From Bacteroidota bacterium (GTDB lineage: Bacteria; Bacteroidota; Bacteroidia; Chitinophagales; Chitinophagaceae): a stretch of DNA of 13,806 nt. The stretch's first letter is position 1, and the number at the start of each line of letters is the position of its first letter. Location: positions 1 to 13,806 of the forward strand of contig JAEZJD010000004.1 in assembly GCA_023436425.1 (NCBI GenBank), read 5' to 3'. A model generated the notes under the pieces. The model had not been told where the DNA came from. It did no database searches and saw only the letters and a list, made by a program, of their open reading frames with translations. Positions 1 to 6,801 of the stretch are shown here, one piece after another. The position numbers and the translations under genes were made by a program.

Positions 1-764
1 ACTCAAAGTTTCGCATCAGCGACAAAGTGCTTGAAAAAATTATTCAGGATTATACACGCGAAAGTGGTGTTCGGGAATTAGATCGGCATCTCGCTTCCAT
101 TATGCGGTATCAGGCTAAGGAGCTTGCGATGAATAATAAACTAAAGTCGAATCTAAATGTCGACGATGTAGAAACCATTCTCGGCCGGTCACGCTACACG
201 AATGAAATGTATAAGTCTGCTGCTATGCCCGGCGTAGCTGTGGGGCTGGCTTACACATCTGCAGGCGGCGATATCCTGTTCATCGAAGCTATTTTGAGCG
301 AAGGAAAACCTGACCTGCGGCTCACCGGAAATCTTGGTGAAGTGATGAAGGAAAGTGCCATCACGGCGTTATCTTATCTCAGCGCCAATGCAAAAAAATA
401 CGGTATTGATTCAAAGCTTTTTGAAAAGAAAACCGTGCATGTTCACGTCCCTGAAGGTGCTGTGCCTAAGGATGGGCCAAGTGCAGGAATTACAATCTTA
501 ACTGCGCTTGCATCGGCATTTACAAACAAAAAAATAAAGCCTTATTTAGGCATGACTGGTGAAATCACTTTGCGTGGCCAGGTGCTGCCTGTCGGCGGTA
601 TAAAGGAAAAAGTGCTGGCTGCAAAACGTGCCGGCTTGCGTGACCTTATCCTTTGCTGGCAAAATGAAAAAGATGTGCAGGAGATCAATCCCGATTACAT
701 CAAAGGCGTTCAGATTCACTATGTGAAAACAATGAACCAGGTAATTGAATTAGCGCTGCAGTAA
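1..764 (+). CDS. lon: Lon protease, C-terminal part (truncated by window start)
   Basis: ATP-dependent serine protease of the cytoplasm that degrades misfolded and regulatory proteins. Only the end of the AAA+ module and the whole proteolytic domain are present. The frame is open from base 3 with no stop, so the gene starts outside the window, and the GTG at 27 is internal. Seen directly: the sensor-2/lid segment ending in ESGVRELDR, then the Lon S16 domain with PKDGPSAG carrying the nucleophile Ser (codon at 480-482), and GGIKEKVLAAKRAG carrying the general-base Lys (codon at 603-605). These form the Ser-Lys dyad known for the family. The C-terminus is of normal length. The gene is convergent with the M42 peptidase, with a hairpin between them. 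Confidence 0.97.
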   Translation, partial: SKFRISDKVLEKIIQDYTRESGVRELDRHLASIMRYQAKELAMNNKLKSNLNVDDVETILGRSRYTNEMYKSAAMPGVAVGLAYTSAGGDILFIEAILSEGKPDLRLTGNLGEVMKESAITALSYLSANAKKYGIDSKLFEKKTVHVHVPEGAVPKDGPSAGITILTALASAFTNKKIKPYLGMTGEITLRGQVLPVGGIKEKVLAAKRAGLRDLILCWQNEKDVQEINPDYIKGVQIHYVKTMNQVIELALQ

Positions 765-776
765 AACAAAATTGAT

Positions 777-818
777 GCTGGTGAAAAGACCGATTGGACG
801 TAGTCTTTTATTACCAGC
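777..818. terminator. Hairpin between convergent lon and M42 peptidase genes
   Basis: The left arm 777-790 (gctggtgaaaagac) pairs with 803-818 (gtcttttattaccagc) as 6 bp plus 7 bp, separated by a small 1x3 internal loop and closed by a 12-nt loop. It fills the gap between the lon stop (762-764) and the end of the minus-strand operon (819). On the minus strand the hairpin is followed by a T-rich tail (ATCAATTTTGTTTTA). On the plus strand there is no T run. It is therefore best read as a terminator for the minus-strand operon that may also stop lon transcripts. Confidence 0.6.
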
Positions 819-1925
819 TCAGAAGTAACTCAAATTTGTTTGCGGGGTAACCGTCATCAAAGTTTCATACATCAACCTGATCGTCTGCTCAATATCATTT
901 TTGTGAAGCATTTCAACTGTCGTGTGCATGTAACGCAGCGGAATTGAAATCAGCACTGACGGGCAACCATCATTTGCATAAGCAAAGGAATCGGTGTCTG
1001 TTCCAGTGCTTCTTGAAAGTGCACGCAGCTGAAATGGAATGTCTTTTTCATCGGCAACTTTCTCTACCAGCTCTAACAGCTTATTGTGCACAGCCGGTCC
1101 ATACGACAAAACAGGACCTTTGCCACAGATGGTATCACCTTCGATGGTTTTATTAATCATCGGTGTTGTGGTATCATGCGTCACATCGGTGATAATGGCA
1201 ATGTTCGGCCGAATTCGCCGGGCAATCATTTCCGCCCCGCGCAATCCGATTTCCTCCTGTACAGAATTTACCACGTATAGTCCGAACGGAAGTTTTTTTC
1301 TGTTTTCCTTCACCAGCCGTGCCACTTCCGCTATCATAAATCCACCAACACGGTTATCGAATGCACGACCGATATAATAGTCGTTTGCCAGTTCATCAAA
1401 GCCGTCCTGGTAAGTAACCACGCTTCCTACACGAACGCCCAAATCCTCCACTTCTTTTTTGTTCCGGGCACCACAATCCAGAAACAAGTTTTCAACTTTT
1501 GCAACCGGCTCTTTGTCTTGCGTGCTCAGTCTTGTGTGAATAGCAGGCCATCCAAAAACAGCTTTCACCGGTCCTTTTTTTCCATGAATAATTACCCGCT
1601 GTCCAGGAGCAATTTGATGATCAACACCGCCGTTGCGTTTTAGATAAAGCAAACCTTCGTTATTTACGTAATTAACAAACCAGCTAATCTCATCCACGTG
1701 TGCTTCTATCACCACCTTAAACTGACTGTCAGCGTTAACGACACCGACTGCTGTTCCGTAAGGATCGGTAAAAACTGTATCCACAAACGGCTTTACGTAG
1801 TCCATCCATACTTTCTGGCCGGTATATTCAAAACCAACAGGAGATGGAGTATTGATATAATTTCTGAAAAAATTTATTGATGCGTCTGTAAGAATATTCT
1901 GCTCTTTCTTTTTCCCTTTTGCCAT
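819..1925 (-). CDS. M42 family metallo-aminopeptidase
   Basis: Cytosolic di-metal peptidase of the M42 family (glutamyl aminopeptidase/FrvX/TET-like), which removes N-terminal residues from peptides and forms dodecameric shells in characterised members. The 368-aa length is normal. The expected metal and catalytic residues are all visible: His76 and Asp78 in EAHVDEI, the bridging Asp190 in GRAFDNRVGG, the catalytic/metal pair Glu224-Glu225 in VQEEIGLRGA, Asp247 in ITDVTHD, and His334 in PLRYMHTT. A basic, Lys-rich N-terminus (KGKKKEQ) precedes the domain and is not a signal peptide. It is the last gene of a minus-strand operon, starting 9 nt after the UbiA-like gene stops. No functional link to its two operon partners is obvious. 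The family call is firm; the exact substrate specificity is not readable. Confidence 0.93.
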   Translation of the reverse strand: MAKGKKKEQNILTDASINFFRNYINTPSPVGFEYTGQKVWMDYVKPFVDTVFTDPYGTAVGVVNADSQFKVVIEAHVDEISWFVNYVNNEGLLYLKRNGGVDHQIAPGQRVIIHGKKGPVKAVFGWPAIHTRLSTQDKEPVAKVENLFLDCGARNKKEVEDLGVRVGSVVTYQDGFDELANDYYIGRAFDNRVGGFMIAEVARLVKENRKKLPFGLYVVNSVQEEIGLRGAEMIARRIRPNIAIITDVTHDTTTPMINKTIEGDTICGKGPVLSYGPAVHNKLLELVEKVADEKDIPFQLRALSRSTGTDTDSFAYANDGCPSVLISIPLRYMHTTVEMLHKNDIEQTIRLMYETLMTVTPQTNLSYF

Positions 1926-1934
1926 GCTTGAAAA

Positions 1935-2786
1935 TTATCGGACAAATTTAATTAAAATGAGCAATGACGCGGAAAGTGCCATCAGCCCATCGAGCGTAAA
2001 ATAGTACAGGTAATCGGAGCTATTCTTCTTCGATGGTTGGTATAGCAGGATTAATACAAACACCGGTACGAACAGCAAAAAACATGTCATCCCGGAAAAC
2101 CAATTGAGCAGAATGATGTTGGTAATTACTGCGACAATCACCGATCCCCAAAAAATAATACCAATACCTTTTTCGTCGAGGAATGTAATGAGGCTTTGAA
2201 TGCCCGCTTTCTTGTCGTCTTCCACATCTCTCCGGTCGAAAACGATACAAATAGCATAAAGAAAAAAGAAGCGGTTTACGGTAAAAACTATGGCTGCCCA
2301 ATTGATTTCATCTCCGCCAACCAGCAGCGGAAGAAGAACGGTGATGTGCGTCCACGCAAATGCAAGGAAAATAGTTTTTGCAAGAGCGATTTTTCTCAAC
2401 CAGGTAAACAACGGGTGCGGAATTTTGGGTGCCGTGTACAAAAAAGTGAGAAAAGCTGTTACGCCAAGCCAAAACCAATGTTGGATCAATAGGAATGCGG
2501 TAATTGCAGCACCAATTAATCCGGCTGTGGCAAGAGCTAAATGAACGTATTTGTAGTTAATGTTCCAAAGCGTTTTCCGTGAGGGGTTTTGCACATGAGG
2601 TGGCGTAAGAAACCAATGAAAGTTATAGCTGCAAACACTGCCGCAAAAAACAAATAAAATTAAGGTGACAGATACAGGAACTTGAAACAACAGATAAGTC
2701 TGCAGTACCATTAGTACGGCGCAAACAGCTATAAACAAGCTACTGAAGACAAAAAAATCAAATGCTTTTTTGAGCAGGTTAATCAA
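1935..2786 (-). CDS. UbiA-like prenyltransferase family membrane protein
   Basis: Polytopic inner-membrane protein of 283 aa with about nine hydrophobic segments (roughly 11-36, 37-60, 80-101, 103-118, 135-155, 162-183, 207-228, 232-250, 262-282). The best motif is VFDRRDVEDDKKAGIQSL at 182-199. It matches the second Asp-rich motif of UbiA enzymes, which transfer prenyl groups to aromatic or other acceptors; Asp187 and Asp191 fit the DxxxD spacing. The first Asp-rich motif, normally NDxxDxxxD after the first helices, is degenerate: the equivalent position reads YNFHWFLTPP (54-63) and has no Asp. Activity or substrate may therefore differ from quinone or heme prenyltransferases. The start overlaps the lipoprotein stop (ATGA at 2786-2783), implying translational coupling. 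Membership of the superfamily is likely; the reaction is unknown. Confidence 0.75.
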   Translation of the reverse strand: MINLLKKAFDFFVFSSLFIAVCAVLMVLQTYLLFQVPVSVTLILFVFCGSVCSYNFHWFLTPPHVQNPSRKTLWNINYKYVHLALATAGLIGAAITAFLLIQHWFWLGVTAFLTFLYTAPKIPHPLFTWLRKIALAKTIFLAFAWTHITVLLPLLVGGDEINWAAIVFTVNRFFFLYAICIVFDRRDVEDDKKAGIQSLITFLDEKGIGIIFWGSVIVAVITNIILLNWFSGMTCFLLFVPVFVLILLYQPSKKNSSDYLYYFTLDGLMALSASLLILIKFVR

Positions 2787-3235
2787 AGTCGCCGCAGAAG
2801 TATTTTTTCTGATTCGGCAAAATTACTTCTATGTTGTTCTTTGTCAATCACCACCACGCCGACACTGAGATACCGGTTGTCAACCGGAGCAAGGCTTTCG
2901 TGAAAACTCGTTACATCGGAGCGAATCACTCCATATGAGATAATGACATTGAGTTCCACCTGCTCATTGTTGGGAATATCTAAATTGGAGATCGTAGTTC
3001 TGATGGTATCGGAATTCAACAGGTTATTACCGTTAAAACGTTTTCTCACAAGAAGAACGCTGTCGAAATCACCTTCCCTGTCCCGCAGCTCAGCACGGAA
3101 ATTAATGAAGCCTCCATTTTGTACGGCCGATGGAGTGAGTGACTTCACTTCTACCTGCGGTTCTGTAGTAAATTTGTCTTTGCCGCAGGCGCTGAAAAAA
3201 ATTACAAGAACAAGAAAACCAATTAGTCTTTTCAT
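2783..3235 (-). CDS. Small lipoprotein of unknown function
   Basis: A 150-aa exported lipoprotein. It has a lysine-containing n-region (MKRL), a hydrophobic core, and a lipobox ending FFSAC with the lipidated Cys at residue 17, followed by GKDKFTTEP. The mature part is predicted to be mostly beta-strand, with VQNGGFINFRAELRDREGD resembling an Ig-like or cadherin-like strand pattern, but I do not recognise a named family. It is the first gene of the operon leading into the UbiA-like protein and the M42 peptidase, and it is divergent from the LuxE-like gene with only 25 nt between the starts. The AAGGAG five bases before the ATG supports this start. Function unknown. Confidence 0.8.
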   Translation of the reverse strand: MKRLIGFLVLVIFFSACGKDKFTTEPQVEVKSLTPSAVQNGGFINFRAELRDREGDFDSVLLVRKRFNGNNLLNSDTIRTTISNLDIPNNEQVELNVIISYGVIRSDVTSFHESLAPVDNRYLSVGVVVIDKEQHRSNFAESEKILLRRL

Positions 3236-3240
3236 ATTTA

Positions 3241-3256
3241 CTCCTTACCAAATTTA
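3241..3256 (-). promoter_or_regulatory. Ribosome binding site and possible -7 box of the lipoprotein operon
   Basis: On the minus strand AAGGAG (3246-3241) lies five bases upstream of the ATG at 3235, a clear Shine-Dalgarno sequence, which is uncommon in Bacteroidota. Just upstream, TAAATTTG (3256-3249) matches the Bacteroidota -7 consensus TAnnTTTG. I see no convincing -33 TTTG. A start about seven bases after this box would fall within the Shine-Dalgarno itself, so the two readings compete. The ribosome site is the stronger one. Confidence 0.35.
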
Positions 3257-3260
3257 AAGT

Positions 3261-4256
3261 ATGACATTGGAAATACCTAAAGCGAACGATTTGGAGGAAA
3301 AGGTATTTTCAATTACAAACGACAATGAGTTTGAAAAGATTGCCTTCGAAGTTTTTAAATTTCAATACCAAAATAATTTTCTCTATCAGGAGTACTGCCG
3401 TTTGTTGCATGTTGATCCGAAAAACATAACCTCTATTAAGGAGATTCCATTTTTGCCTATTTCTTTTTTTAAATCGCACAGCGTTACCACTTCCGATTTC
3501 AAAGCTCAGGCCATTTTTGAAAGTAGCGGAACCACAGGCACAAACAGCAGCAGGCATTTTGTGAAAAACTTGAAACTGTACGAGAAAAGTTTCCTCACAT
3601 GCTTTGAGAATTTTTTTGGATTAGTTTCTCGCCTTTGCATTCTCGGGTTATTACCTTCTTACCTCGAAAAAGAAAACTCTTCGCTGGTTTACATGGTTGA
3701 TGCATTAATCAGGAGAAGTAGCAACCCGCTAAGCGGCTTTTACCTGAACAACTATGAGCAACTTTTCGCTACGGTGAACAAATTGGAGATGCAAAATCAA
3801 AAAGCTGTGTTGTTTGGCGTAACCTACGCTTTGTTGGATTTCGCAGAACTGTACCCAATTTCTCTGAAAAGCACCATTGTAGTAGAAACCGGCGGCATGA
3901 AAGGACGAAAAGAAGAGCTGAGCAAACCGGAGCTTTACCGCCGTTTGAAAAAAGCATTTGACGTTGATACAATCAATGCTGAATACGGCATGACGGAACT
4001 GCTTTCCCAGGCATATGCGGCAGATGGTGAATATAAGTGCCCCCCGTGGATGAAAGTTTTGCTCCGCGACGAAACGGATCCGATAAATGTCGGGCAATCT
4101 GTAGGCTGTATTAACGTAATTGATCTTGCCAATATTTATTCGTGCAGTTTTATTGCCACAGACGATCTGGGGAGGAAAGGTGCGGATGGTACTTTTGAAA
4201 TACTGGGTCGCGTTGACAACAGCGATGTTCGGGGCTGCAGTCAATTAGTTGTTTAA
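3261..4256 (+). CDS. LuxE-like acyl-protein synthetase / AMP-forming acyl-activating protein
   Basis: A 331-aa member of the ANL adenylating superfamily close to LuxE (acyl-protein synthetase), which activates a carboxylic acid as acyl-AMP and passes it on. The visible core motifs are in order: ESSGTTGT at 87-94 (phosphate-binding loop), EYGMTE at 241-246 (adenine/ATP motif), TDDLG at 300-304 (ribose-binding Asp region), and GRVDNSDVRG at 316-325 (hinge). The protein ends soon after the hinge, so it lacks the usual C-terminal ANL lid domain, as LuxE-type proteins do. It is a single gene here, with no luxC reductase or luxD thioesterase nearby. It is divergent from the lipoprotein operon, with 25 nt between starts. 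The fold call is strong; substrate and acceptor are unknown. Confidence 0.85.
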   Translation: MTLEIPKANDLEEKVFSITNDNEFEKIAFEVFKFQYQNNFLYQEYCRLLHVDPKNITSIKEIPFLPISFFKSHSVTTSDFKAQAIFESSGTTGTNSSRHFVKNLKLYEKSFLTCFENFFGLVSRLCILGLLPSYLEKENSSLVYMVDALIRRSSNPLSGFYLNNYEQLFATVNKLEMQNQKAVLFGVTYALLDFAELYPISLKSTIVVETGGMKGRKEELSKPELYRRLKKAFDVDTINAEYGMTELLSQAYAADGEYKCPPWMKVLLRDETDPINVGQSVGCINVIDLANIYSCSFIATDDLGRKGADGTFEILGRVDNSDVRGCSQLVV

Positions 4257-4337
4257 ACTTTCATTATTTTTTTATATTAATTTAGAGACAGGCAACCGAT
4301 TTTTTCTCAGTTCGTATTCACTTGTAACCTGCCAACA

Positions 4338-4916
4338 TTGGAATTGCTACTACATCTCATCGAGGGTTGTACGGAAAACAACCAACGGGACCAAAAGGCT
4401 CTCTACGAGCGGTATTATGGCTATTGCTTAAAGACTGTGTTTCGATATATATATAGATACGATCAGGCGGTAGATGTTGTAAATGATGGATTTGTCAAGG
4501 TGTTCAGAAATTTTCAAAAATTTAATTATACCCCGGGAGATGAACTGGAAATGGTACTAATGGGATGGATGCGCAGAATTATGATCAACACAGCAATTGA
4601 TCATCTTAGAAAAAACAATTTTATGCCCGAGATAGGCGACATTTCGGAAAACATATGGATGCAGCACGACAAAAGCCAGGGTTCAGATCAGGGCATTCTT
4701 TACAAAGAATTGATTCAGCAGATTAAGCGTTTGCCTCCCTCGTATAGGACTGTGTTCAATTTGTATGTAATCGATGGGTTCACCCACCATGAGATATCGG
4801 AAAAGCTCGGAATCTCTGTGGGTACATCCAAATCAAACTTGTCCAAGGCTAGGGTGCAGCTACAAAAATTTATTAAAAGCAACGACAGCGAAATAGAATA
4901 TGCAGCATCAAACTGA
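4338..4916 (+). CDS. ECF-type RNA polymerase sigma factor
   Basis: A 192-aa extracytoplasmic-function sigma factor directing RNA polymerase to a small regulon. Region 2 spans about residues 19-93 (LYERYYGYCLKTVFRY, the acidic DQAVDVVNDGFVKVF segment, and the MRRIMINTAIDHLRK DNA-melting helix). A short linker follows, then region 4 spans about 122-177 with a clear helix-turn-helix (GFTHHEISEKLGISVGTSKS). The start is the TTG at 4338, because no in-frame ATG lies upstream and the N-terminus aligns with the usual family start; CTG at 4329 is an alternative. Its end overlaps the next gene by 17 nt, so the two are probably translationally coupled and the neighbour is the likely regulator. About 80 AT-rich bases precede it and presumably carry the promoter. 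Confidence 0.93.
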   Translation: MELLLHLIEGCTENNQRDQKALYERYYGYCLKTVFRYIYRYDQAVDVVNDGFVKVFRNFQKFNYTPGDELEMVLMGWMRRIMINTAIDHLRKNNFMPEIGDISENIWMQHDKSQGSDQGILYKELIQQIKRLPPSYRTVFNLYVIDGFTHHEISEKLGISVGTSKSNLSKARVQLQKFIKSNDSEIEYAASN

Positions 4917-6108
4917 CGATATGGATGACCTGTTCAGGAAGGCAGCAAAGGAGTATCCTTTGTCGGTCGCCGGCGCAGACTGGTCAAAGGTTCAGCAGAA
5001 GCTGCAGCAAGCGGAACCGGATGAAAAGACACGGCGTAGGCGAATAGGTGTTATTTGGCTCATGGCAGCAGCATTAATTCCTGCCGCCTTAGTGATGTGG
5101 TTTTTGTTTGCTAATGTAAAAACCGGCAGCGACTCGAATGACGTTGCAAGTAACAGCAATAAAGTAAATGTTACCTCTGGCTCTCGTGATCAAATGAATT
5201 TACAAACGCCGGTAAACGGTAAAGGATTAGAAGAGAAGGTGATTTTCAGAAATGAACCGGTAACGGGATCAGTTATTGTGACATCACATAAAACCCGTTC
5301 GACGGCTAATCCTCAGAACGCAATTGGCAGGGCAAATGAAAACGATGTCGCTGAAGCGACTATAGTTTTTAATAACAAGGACGCAGGAGGTGAGAATCAC
5401 TCGATGGAGCTGCTCGCGGGTGCATTAGAGGCAAGGGAGGTAAATGAAATAGGTGGTGGAGACGCGGTTCATACCAACGACCTGACATTCAACATTACTT
5501 CCAATACTGAAAAAACAAAAAGGTTTTATATAGGTGCAGTGGCCGGAGCAGATGCCACGACTGTGCGATATCAACGAGTAAACCGCTTGAGCAATGACTT
5601 TGGATTTTTGCTCGGCTACAATTTCGCAAAAGGGTTTTCAATCGAAACAGGATTGTTCTCCACCAGAAAATACTACTTCAGCGAAGGCGAATATTTCAGC
5701 ACCAGCCGGATCACGCTGCCGCCGAACACGAAAATTACGGCTGTAGATGGCAATTGCCGGATGCTGGAACTTCCGCTGACACTGCGTTATACTTTCGGCG
5801 CTATAGGATCGAGAGCTTCTGTTGCTGCAGGACTTACTTCTTACTTTATGAAAGAAGAAAATTATGAGTACACTTATTTTTACATGAACTCCGGCACCAG
5901 CCATGATGTTTACAAGTCGTATTCAACTCCATCTACTCACCTCGCCGCTGCGCTCAATTTATCTGCCGGTTACACGTTGCCCGCAGGCAAGTTCGCTGAC
6001 ATCCGCGTTGAACCCTACGTGCGACTTCCGTTAAAAGGAGTAGGCACCGGATCATTGCCTTTCACAAGCGGTGGTTTGCATATTGGGCTTACAAAGAAGT
6101 TGTTTTGA
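4900..6108 (+). CDS. Single-TM protein with C-terminal porin-like domain, probable anti-sigma partner
   Basis: A 402-aa protein in three parts. Residues 1-48 are cytoplasmic and start with DDLFRKAAKEYPL and ADWSKVQQKL, a segment seen in proteins encoded next to Bacteroidota ECF sigma factors. Residues 49-71 form one membrane helix after an RRRR stop-transfer cluster. Residues 72-206 are a low-complexity, Asn/Ser-rich periplasmic linker. Residues 207-402 have alternating beta-strands typical of small outer-membrane barrels (PorT-like) and end in a terminal Phe. By position and N-terminus it is a likely membrane regulator of the upstream sigma factor, although it has no recognisable FecR or RseA domain. 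The ATG at 4921 is an alternative start that would remove the overlap. Role inferred from context. Confidence 0.75.
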   Translation: MQHQTDDMDDLFRKAAKEYPLSVAGADWSKVQQKLQQAEPDEKTRRRRIGVIWLMAAALIPAALVMWFLFANVKTGSDSNDVASNSNKVNVTSGSRDQMNLQTPVNGKGLEEKVIFRNEPVTGSVIVTSHKTRSTANPQNAIGRANENDVAEATIVFNNKDAGGENHSMELLAGALEAREVNEIGGGDAVHTNDLTFNITSNTEKTKRFYIGAVAGADATTVRYQRVNRLSNDFGFLLGYNFAKGFSIETGLFSTRKYYFSEGEYFSTSRITLPPNTKITAVDGNCRMLELPLTLRYTFGAIGSRASVAAGLTSYFMKEENYEYTYFYMNSGTSHDVYKSYSTPSTHLAAALNLSAGYTLPAGKFADIRVEPYVRLPLKGVGTGSLPFTSGGLHIGLTKKLF

Positions 6109-6171
6109 CCCTGTAATGGCGGTGCTGAAACTCTGTCTTAACTCCGGGCTCATTATTTTTGAAAAAAAATC

Positions 6172-6801
6172 ATGCGCCGTATTCTTATTGCTGCCGGATT
6201 TCTATTAGTTATACTTGCTTCAGTTATTGTTATTTGGTTTGCTGTGCTCAAACCGAAAAATCAGGAAAAACCTGCTACTCCGCCAGCCCTTGCCATCAGC
6301 AAACACAGTGATAGCTTCAACCAATCCGTGGAAAATTTAATGAATGAGTACTATGCTTTGACTGAAGCGTTTGTTAACTGGGATTCTGCTTCAGTCAACA
6401 ATCGTTCGAAGGGCTTATCTGAAAAATTGAACAGTGTAGATTTAAACGAATTGAAAAAAGATACCAGCGGCATCCTTGAGACCGCAGAAGTGTTTTTGAA
6501 TAATGCAAAAAATGATGCCCAGACAATTCAGCAGGAGCCGGACATTACTAACAAGCGGCATGCATTGAACTCTCTCTCAGATAATCTTTTCAATTTTTTG
6601 AGAGTGGTGAAGCATGATCGTTCCAAATTGTATTTACAAGAATGTCCCATGGCGTTCAATGATGAAGATCCCGGAATGTGGCTTAGCAAAACGCCGGAAA
6701 TACGAAATCCTTACCTGGGACTACATCATCCGCGCTACGGAAAGGGCATGATCAATTGCGGCGAAACCAAAGACACTTTAAACTATACCGCCGCCCAATA
6801 A
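6172..6801 (+). CDS. DUF3347 domain protein, membrane-anchored
   Basis: A 209-aa protein with an N-terminal hydrophobic helix (about 4-26) acting as a signal anchor and a periplasmic domain. Residues 46-200 match the DUF3347 pattern. The N-terminal helix contains YYALTEAFVNWDSASV, and the C-terminal block has LYLQECPMAF (Cys158, Met160), WLSKTPEIRNPYLG (170-183), His185-His186, Met193 and Cys196. This conserved Cys/Met/His set is typical of the family, which in Bacteroidota often accompanies copper or heavy-metal efflux genes. Metal binding is plausible but not shown here. The gene follows the sigma/partner pair after 63 nt, and its stop codon directly abuts the ATG of the TonB-dependent receptor, so the two are almost certainly cotranscribed and coupled. 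Confidence 0.8.
   Translation: MRRILIAAGFLLVILASVIVIWFAVLKPKNQEKPATPPALAISKHSDSFNQSVENLMNEYYALTEAFVNWDSASVNNRSKGLSEKLNSVDLNELKKDTSGILETAEVFLNNAKNDAQTIQQEPDITNKRHALNSLSDNLFNFLRVVKHDRSKLYLQECPMAFNDEDPGMWLSKTPEIRNPYLGLHHPRYGKGMINCGETKDTLNYTAAQ

Noticed and set aside
1039..1377. 112-codon plus-strand frame opposite the M42 peptidase
   Set aside because: It is antisense to a well-conserved enzyme with all metal ligands, and its protein is low-complexity Ser/Thr/Arg without family features.
2020..2544. Overlapping open frames on both strands across the UbiA-like gene
   Set aside because: They are shadows of the UbiA-like reading frame, with no independent start context and no recognisable protein.
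3169..3176. TAAATTTG on the plus strand as the -7 box of the LuxE-like gene
   Set aside because: It matches the consensus but lies inside the lipoprotein coding region with no -33 TTTG at proper spacing; such 8-mers arise easily in AT-rich codons.
3729..4244. 171-codon open frame on the minus strand
   Set aside because: It lies wholly inside the LuxE-like gene, has no recognisable motif or signal, and is explained as a shadow of the real frame.
4249..4285. Promoter for the sigma operon (TTG at 4249 with TAATTTAG at 4278)
   Set aside because: The -7-like box has one mismatch but the spacer is about 26 bases, too long for the Bacteroidota consensus. The promoter is probably in this AT-rich gap but cannot be placed.
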